Assembly (NCBI GenBank): GCA_946480295.1
Contig: CAMLIT010000066.1
Location: 1-24,150, forward strand
Length of the DNA: 24,150 bases
Origin: an uncultured Gemmatimonadota bacterium
GTDB taxonomy: Bacteria; Gemmatimonadota; Gemmatimonadetes; Gemmatimonadales; Gemmatimonadaceae
Direction: 5' to 3'
In this document: positions 20,907-24,150 of the stretch, piece by piece
Layout: each line of letters begins with the position of its first letter
Position numbering within the stretch: position 1 is the stretch's first letter
Notes under the pieces: generated by a model
Seen by the model: only the letters and a program-made list of their open reading frames with translations
Told to the model about the DNA's origin: nothing
Databases searched by the model: none
Program-made: the position numbers and the translations under genes

Positions 20907-21997
20907 CTCCGCGTGAAGACGTCGGCGCCGAACGGGCGCAGCCCCGGGCGGCCGGCGTACCCCAGGTGCGGGAGCCCGAAGATGTCCTCCACGCTCCGCA
21001 GCATCGAGTAGTGGTTGTACGGCCGGTCGGACACGGTGCCCGGCCGGATGAAGGGCGAGAGGAGGACGGCGCCGGTGCGCCCGCCCCCCGGCCCGTTGAT
21101 CCCCGCCGCCTTCGTGTTCGGCCCTGGCAGCTCCCCGCAGCAGGCGCGCGCGTCGACGCCGAGCGCCTCGTCGAAGGTGATGATGAGCAGGCCGTCGGCG
21201 CGGAACGCGGGTGAATGCGTGATGCGCGGCACCCAGCGGCGCAGCCACTCGTCCGCCGATGCCAGCCCGCCCGTCTCGCCGTTCACGCAGGGGGAGTCGT
21301 GCGCGTCGTGGCAGAGGTTCGGCGAGATGAACACGTAGTTCGGCGTGCTCGCCGAGTCGCGCAGGTCCGCCTCGAGCTTCGTGAGCGGTACCACGTTCTG
21401 CGCGCACGACGGCCGGTCGAGGACCGCGTGGAAGTAGACGAACGGGTCGTGCTTCGCCGCGTACTGGTCGCGCGGCGAGGCGCCCTCGGTCGGATCGGGC
21501 ACGCCGACGCGCCCGTGGCCGCAGGTCGCGGCCTCGCGCGTCGTGTCCTTCCCCATGTCCTCCATGTACGCCGTCCACGTCAGGTGCCGCGCCTCGAGCT
21601 GATTGGCGATCGTCTGCACGTGCGCGGGATAGATGCACCCGTCGCCGATCGGCTGGCCGTCGCGCGCCATGCCGGTCTCGACGAACTCGGAGTAGCGCGG
21701 GCAGTCGATCTGCGTCTGGTGGCTCGGCGCGATGCCGCTCACCATGGAGATGTAGTTGTCGAGGCTCAGGTGCCCGGTGCCGTAGTAGTGGCGGAGCAGG
21801 GCGCCGGCCTTCGTCAGGGTGTCGGCGAGATAGGGGGCGCGCGTCGCCTTGCCGAAGGTCGTGTCGTAGCCCTTGTTCTCCAGGACGATGATGAAGACGT
21901 GGTGGATCGGCGCGGGCGCGCGCTGGGCGGCGGCGGACGAGGTCAGCGCGGTGAGCGTCGTCAGGCAGGCGGCGGCGAGTCGGGTGCGGAGGGACAT
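20891..21997 (-). CDS. Secreted phosphoesterase (PF04185-like, phospholipase C/acid phosphatase type)
   Basis: 368-residue exported hydrolase that probably cleaves phosphate esters outside the cytoplasm. The Sec signal peptide is about 1-25 (cleavage at AAA-QR). The domain starts with HHVFIIVLENKGYDTTFG, where E40-N41 are the usual metal ligands. Further family motifs are LSLDNYISMVSG (78-87), LIITFDEALG (D276-E277 candidate metal ligands), TGAVLLSPFIRPGT and the family-typical YNHYSMLRSVEDIFGLPHLG (327-346). Eight cysteines in the mature part suggest disulfides. The ATG at 21997 is chosen because it begins the signal peptide; a longer frame would run through the blaI promoter. No Shine-Dalgarno is visible, and the leader is pyrimidine-rich. 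Phospholipase C and acid phosphatase activities cannot be separated from sequence. Confidence 0.85.
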   Translation of the reverse strand: MSLRTRLAAACLTTLTALTSSAAAQRAPAPIHHVFIIVLENKGYDTTFGKATRAPYLADTLTKAGALLRHYYGTGHLSLDNYISMVSGIAPSHQTQIDCPRYSEFVETGMARDGQPIGDGCIYPAHVQTIANQLEARHLTWTAYMEDMGKDTTREAATCGHGRVGVPDPTEGASPRDQYAAKHDPFVYFHAVLDRPSCAQNVVPLTKLEADLRDSASTPNYVFISPNLCHDAHDSPCVNGETGGLASADEWLRRWVPRITHSPAFRADGLLIITFDEALGVDARACCGELPGPNTKAAGINGPGGGRTGAVLLSPFIRPGTVSDRPYNHYSMLRSVEDIFGLPHLGYAGRPGLRPFGADVFTRRPRRR

Positions 21998-22094
21998 GGC
22001 GGGAGGAGGGAGGTGGACGATCTCGTGCTCGCCTGAAGTTGGCGTGTGCACCCGCCGCGCGGAATGGCGCGCCCGCGCCCGCCGCGATCGGCTC

Positions 22095-22123
22095 TTGACG
22101 CCGCGACGGAGTGACAAGATATT
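22095..22123 (+). promoter_or_regulatory. Sigma-70-like promoter of blaI-blaR1
   Basis: TTGACG (22095-22100) and GATATT (22118-22123) are separated by exactly 17 nt. The start would lie near 22130, about 43 nt before the blaI GTG. The -10 lies inside the palindrome at 22113-22126, as expected for a repressed promoter. Confidence 0.6.
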
Positions 22124-22126
22124 CTC
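22113..22126. promoter_or_regulatory. BlaI operator candidate over the blaI promoter
   Basis: GACAAGATATTCTC fits a 14-bp imperfect palindrome GAnAAnATnTTnTC and covers the -10 box. A closely similar element (GACAAAATCTTATC) lies at 23909-23922. Both are preceded by GAGT. Confidence 0.55.
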
Positions 22127-22172
22127 TCCAAATGACAAGTCCTTCTCTCCTGCGCCCGCGCTCCTCGCCCTC

Positions 22173-22601
22173 GTGACCGCCGCCCGCCGCGCCACCCCCG
22201 CGCACGCCGGCCCCGCCGGCGGCCCCGGCGCCTCGCTCAGCCGCCGCGAGCGCCAGATCATGGACATCGTCTATCGCCTCGGCCGCGCTACCGCCGCGCA
22301 GATCCACGGCGCGCTCGCGGACGCCCCGCACCCCGCCGCCGTCCGCACGCTCCTGCGCATCCTCGAGGGGAAGGGCCAGCTCCGCCACGAGAAGGACGGG
22401 GCGCGCCACGTCTACTTCCCGACGATGCCGCGCGATGTCGCCCGCCGGTCGGCGCTCCGGCACCTGCTCGGCACCTTCTTCAACGGCTCCCGCACCGCCG
22501 CCGTCGCCGCGCTGCTCGACGACACCGATCGCCCGCTCTCGACCCACGAGCGCGAGGAGCTCGAGGCGGTGCTGCGGCGCCTGCGCGCGCACGGACGGTA
22601 G
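22173..22601 (+). CDS. blaI: BlaI/MecI/CopY-family winged-helix repressor
   Basis: 142-residue repressor that would bind the operator upstream and be inactivated by its membrane partner. An N-terminal Ala/Pro/Gly-rich tail (1-20) precedes the winged helix (about 22-85: LSRRERQIMDIVYRLGRATAAQIHGAL, then HPAAVRTLLRILEGKGQLRHEKDGARHVY), followed by the helical dimerisation part (about 86-138) with the FFNGSRTAAVAALLDD segment typical of the family. The GTG at 22173 is the only in-frame start between promoter and domain; its ribosome site is poor. blaR1 begins 2 nt after the stop. The family is clear. In this lineage such pairs are usually not linked to beta-lactamase genes, and none is seen here, so the signal sensed is unknown. 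Confidence 0.9.
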   Translation: MTAARRATPAHAGPAGGPGASLSRRERQIMDIVYRLGRATAAQIHGALADAPHPAAVRTLLRILEGKGQLRHEKDGARHVYFPTMPRDVARRSALRHLLGTFFNGSRTAAVAALLDDTDRPLSTHEREELEAVLRRLRAHGR

Positions 22602-22603
22602 CC

Positions 22604-23863
22604 ATGCTCGCCTCGGGACTGCCGCTCACGCCCGCCGACAGCGCGCGCGCCGTCGCCCAGGTCTACACGATCTCCCTCGCGGCGACGGCGCCGCTCGCCG
22701 TCGCTGCCGTCGCCGCGGTCCTCGTGCGCCGACGCCCGGCGGGCACGCGCGCGCTCGTCTGGCGCGGCGCCGTCGTCGCGCTCCTCGCCGTCTTCGTCGG
22801 GCACCTGCTCCCCGTCCACTGGATGGCGTGGATCCTTCCCGGCGCGCTCGCCTCGCCCCTCGTCGCGCTCGGACGGCTCCAGGTCGCCGCGGCGCGCATA
22901 CTCCCCGTGGACGGCGTGTCCGGGGCGCACGCGCTGCGTGCCGCCGACGGACCGGTCATCACCGCGCTGCTCTCCGTCTACCTGCTCGGCGTGCTCGTCG
23001 CCGCCTGGCCCGTCGCGCGCGGCTGGCTCGGCGTGCGCGGGCTCGTCGCGCGGGCGCGCGCGCCCCGCGATGCGCGCCTGACGGCGCTGCTGGACGAGGC
23101 GCGCGCGGCGCTCGGGGTGCGGCGTCGCGTCCGCCTGCTCGTCCATGCCGACGTCGCGGTCCCCGCGGCGTGCGGGATCCTGCGTCCGGCGATCCTCCTC
23201 CCGCCCGAGATGGAGGCGTGGGCGCCCGACGAGCTGCGACCGGTGCTGCTGCACGAGCTGGCGCACGTCGGGGCGGGGGACGTCGCGTTTGGTATCGCCG
23301 CGCGCGTGGCCTGCGCGCTCTTCTGGTGGCATCCGGCGGCGTGGTTGGTGGCGCGTGCCCTGCGCGCCGACTGCGAGCAGGCGTGCGACGATCGCGTGCT
23401 CGCGGCCGGCGTGCGGGCGAGCACGTACGCCTCGGTGCTCGTGCGCACGTCGGACAGCGCCTCGCGCCGCGCCGCCGCCCCGTGGGGCGCACCGGCGGTC
23501 GCGCTGACTTCGCGCGCCGGGCTGCGTGGGCGCCTCGCCGCCATCGTCGACACGCGACGCGACCTGCGCGGGCCGAGCGCCGCCGCCGTCCTCCTCGCCG
23601 TCGTGCTGACGAGCGGCGTCGCGCTGCCGTCGAGCGTCGTCGAGCTCGCGCCGACTCGCGGCGTGCTGACGCGCCTCATGGCCGACGCGCGCTGGGATTC
23701 GCGCGCCTACGCCGTGGTCGGGCTCGCCCAGCGCGCCGACTCGGTCGCCGTCGCGCGCGCCGCCGCCGTGGCCGATCCCAGCCCGCGCGTGCGCGCCTGG
23801 GCGCGGCTCGCCCTCGGCGCGCGCCGTGAGGCAAGCGCGCCCATCACCTCACCCGAGCACTGA
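22604..23863 (+). CDS. blaR1: BlaR1/MecR1-type M56 membrane metallopeptidase with HEAT-like tail
   Basis: 419-residue membrane protease that would cut or inactivate the BlaI partner when it senses a signal. Hydrophobic segments lie at about 20-41, 52-70, 117-137, 229-250 and 325-345. The zinc motif HELAH is at 217-221, with downstream ADCEQACDDRVL (E258 or D262) supplying a third ligand, both typical of M56. Unlike MecR1/BlaR1, there is no penicillin-binding sensor domain. After the last helix come about 75 residues, of which DARWDSRAYAVVGLAQRADSVAVARAAAVADPSPRVRAWARLALG (361-405) looks like one HEAT-type repeat. Such proteins are frequent in Gemmatimonadota-like genomes. The start follows blaI by 2 nt. 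Peptidase family is secure; the sensed signal is unknown. Confidence 0.88.
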   Translation: MLASGLPLTPADSARAVAQVYTISLAATAPLAVAAVAAVLVRRRPAGTRALVWRGAVVALLAVFVGHLLPVHWMAWILPGALASPLVALGRLQVAAARILPVDGVSGAHALRAADGPVITALLSVYLLGVLVAAWPVARGWLGVRGLVARARAPRDARLTALLDEARAALGVRRRVRLLVHADVAVPAACGILRPAILLPPEMEAWAPDELRPVLLHELAHVGAGDVAFGIAARVACALFWWHPAAWLVARALRADCEQACDDRVLAAGVRASTYASVLVRTSDSASRRAAAPWGAPAVALTSRAGLRGRLAAIVDTRRDLRGPSAAAVLLAVVLTSGVALPSSVVELAPTRGVLTRLMADARWDSRAYAVVGLAQRADSVAVARAAAVADPSPRVRAWARLALGARREASAPITSPEH

Positions 23864-23870
23864 GATCGCG

Positions 23871-24150
23871 ATGTCCCGCTCCGATGTTCATCCGCCGCAC
23901 CCGCGAGTGACAAAATCTTATCATGTTGGGCTGGCCGCCGCCGCGGCGCTCTGCCTCGCCGCCGGCTACGCCGATCTCGTGCGCGGGGGCACCGTCGTCG
24001 CGCCGGTGCTGCTCGTCCTCGGCTACGTCGCGCTCGTCCCGCTCGCCATCCGCGGCATCGGCGCGCGCGTCGAGGAGACGCCGCTCGACGAGCCGCGTCC
24101 GTCGTATCTGGCGGCGGCGATCGTGTCGCTCGCCGTGTTCGTGCTCTATC
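23871..24150 (+). CDS. Multi-pass membrane protein, 3' end outside window (possibly DUF2723-like)
   Basis: Open to the right edge, 93 codons visible. After a short polar start, two hydrophobic helices (HVGLAAAAALCLAAGYADLV and VVAPVLLVLGYVALVPLAI) are followed by an acidic loop and then PSYLAAAIVSLAVFVLY, the start of a third helix. The last segment resembles the N-terminus of DUF2723 membrane proteins (glycosyltransferase-like), but too little is visible to be sure. The ATG at 23871 lies 7 nt after blaR1. However, an AT-rich operator-like element lies at 23909-23922, inside this reading frame; if it belongs to a promoter, the real start is at or after it (GTG 23907 or later). Confidence 0.6.
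   Translation, partial: MSRSDVHPPHPRVTKSYHVGLAAAAALCLAAGYADLVRGGTVVAPVLLVLGYVALVPLAIRGIGARVEETPLDEPRPSYLAAAIVSLAVFVLY
23909..23922. promoter_or_regulatory. Second BlaI operator candidate
   Basis: GACAAAATCTTATC fits the same palindrome GAnAAnATnTTnTC as the site over the blaI promoter, with the same GAGT before it. It is strikingly AT-rich against its surroundings. It lies at the beginning of the gene after blaR1. No good -35 box precedes it. Confidence 0.45.

Larger units (their letters stand above)
21998..22172. promoter_or_regulatory. Divergent intergenic region between the phosphoesterase gene and blaI
   Basis: 175 bp with the blaI promoter and its operator. No clear promoter was found for the phosphoesterase. 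The shared region means a repressor bound at 22113-22126 could affect both genes. Confidence 0.45.

Noticed and set aside
22120..22142. ATG at 22132 as a leaderless start for blaI.
   Set aside because: It is not in frame with the repressor.
22173..23863. Beta-lactam resistance locus.
   Set aside because: No beta-lactamase or penicillin-binding sensor domain is present. BlaI/M56 pairs are widespread without any link to resistance.
1..24150. Mobile element or genomic-island boundaries around the polysaccharide operon.
   Set aside because: No integrase, transposase, tRNA gene, direct repeat or clear base-composition change was seen at its ends.

Overview
The window is very GC-rich (apparently above 70 %) and densely packed. 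SusC/SusD proteins in such a background, an M56 peptidase that appears to end in a HEAT-like repeat, and the protein styles together suggest a Gemmatimonadota bacterium (Gemmatirosa/Gemmatimonas-like). This is inference from gene content; no rRNA or other marker gene is present. No tRNA, rRNA, CRISPR array, insertion sequence or phage gene was found.

Left region (1-4.9 kb), signalling and metals. A Ser/Thr protein kinase, cut by the left edge, is followed by two tandem, translationally coupled cupredoxin lipoproteins and an ECF sigma factor (+ strand). Three minus-strand genes face them: a VIT1/CCC1-type Fe/Mn transporter, a small membrane protein, and a SufR/ArsR-like winged-helix regulator with five C-terminal cysteines. 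The regulator has a clear inverted-repeat operator over its own promoter. Together these look like a copper/iron/redox homeostasis patch. A 337-bp gap (4545-4881) holds an AT-rich element and a possible 25-codon leader ORF.

Centre (4.9-20.9 kb), one long + strand polysaccharide-utilisation operon. In order: a secreted candidate clan GH-A glycosidase of unusual architecture, SusC, SusD, a GH2 beta-galactosidase-type enzyme with a C-terminal malectin-like domain, a second GH2-like enzyme with no sugar-binding N-terminal domain but with a glutamine-amidotransferase-like domain, an unrecognised secreted protein, and a Tat-exported DUF2264 protein. From susD onwards the genes are 2-4 nt apart or overlap. 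SusC/SusD would import oligosaccharides across the outer membrane while the enzymes trim them outside or in the periplasm. The substrate cannot be read from sequence; DUF2264 together with GH2 enzymes suggests a branched, possibly uronic-acid-containing plant or algal glycan. No dedicated HTCS or anti-sigma regulator is present.

Right region (20.9-24.15 kb). A convergent secreted phosphoesterase (PF04185-like) lies divergent to a blaI-blaR1 pair, which is followed by the start of a membrane protein cut by the right edge. The BlaR1-like protein has no penicillin-binding sensor domain and ends in a HEAT-like segment. A 14-bp palindrome of the form GAnAAnATnTTnTC lies over the blaI promoter and again at the start of the gene after blaR1, a good BlaI operator candidate.
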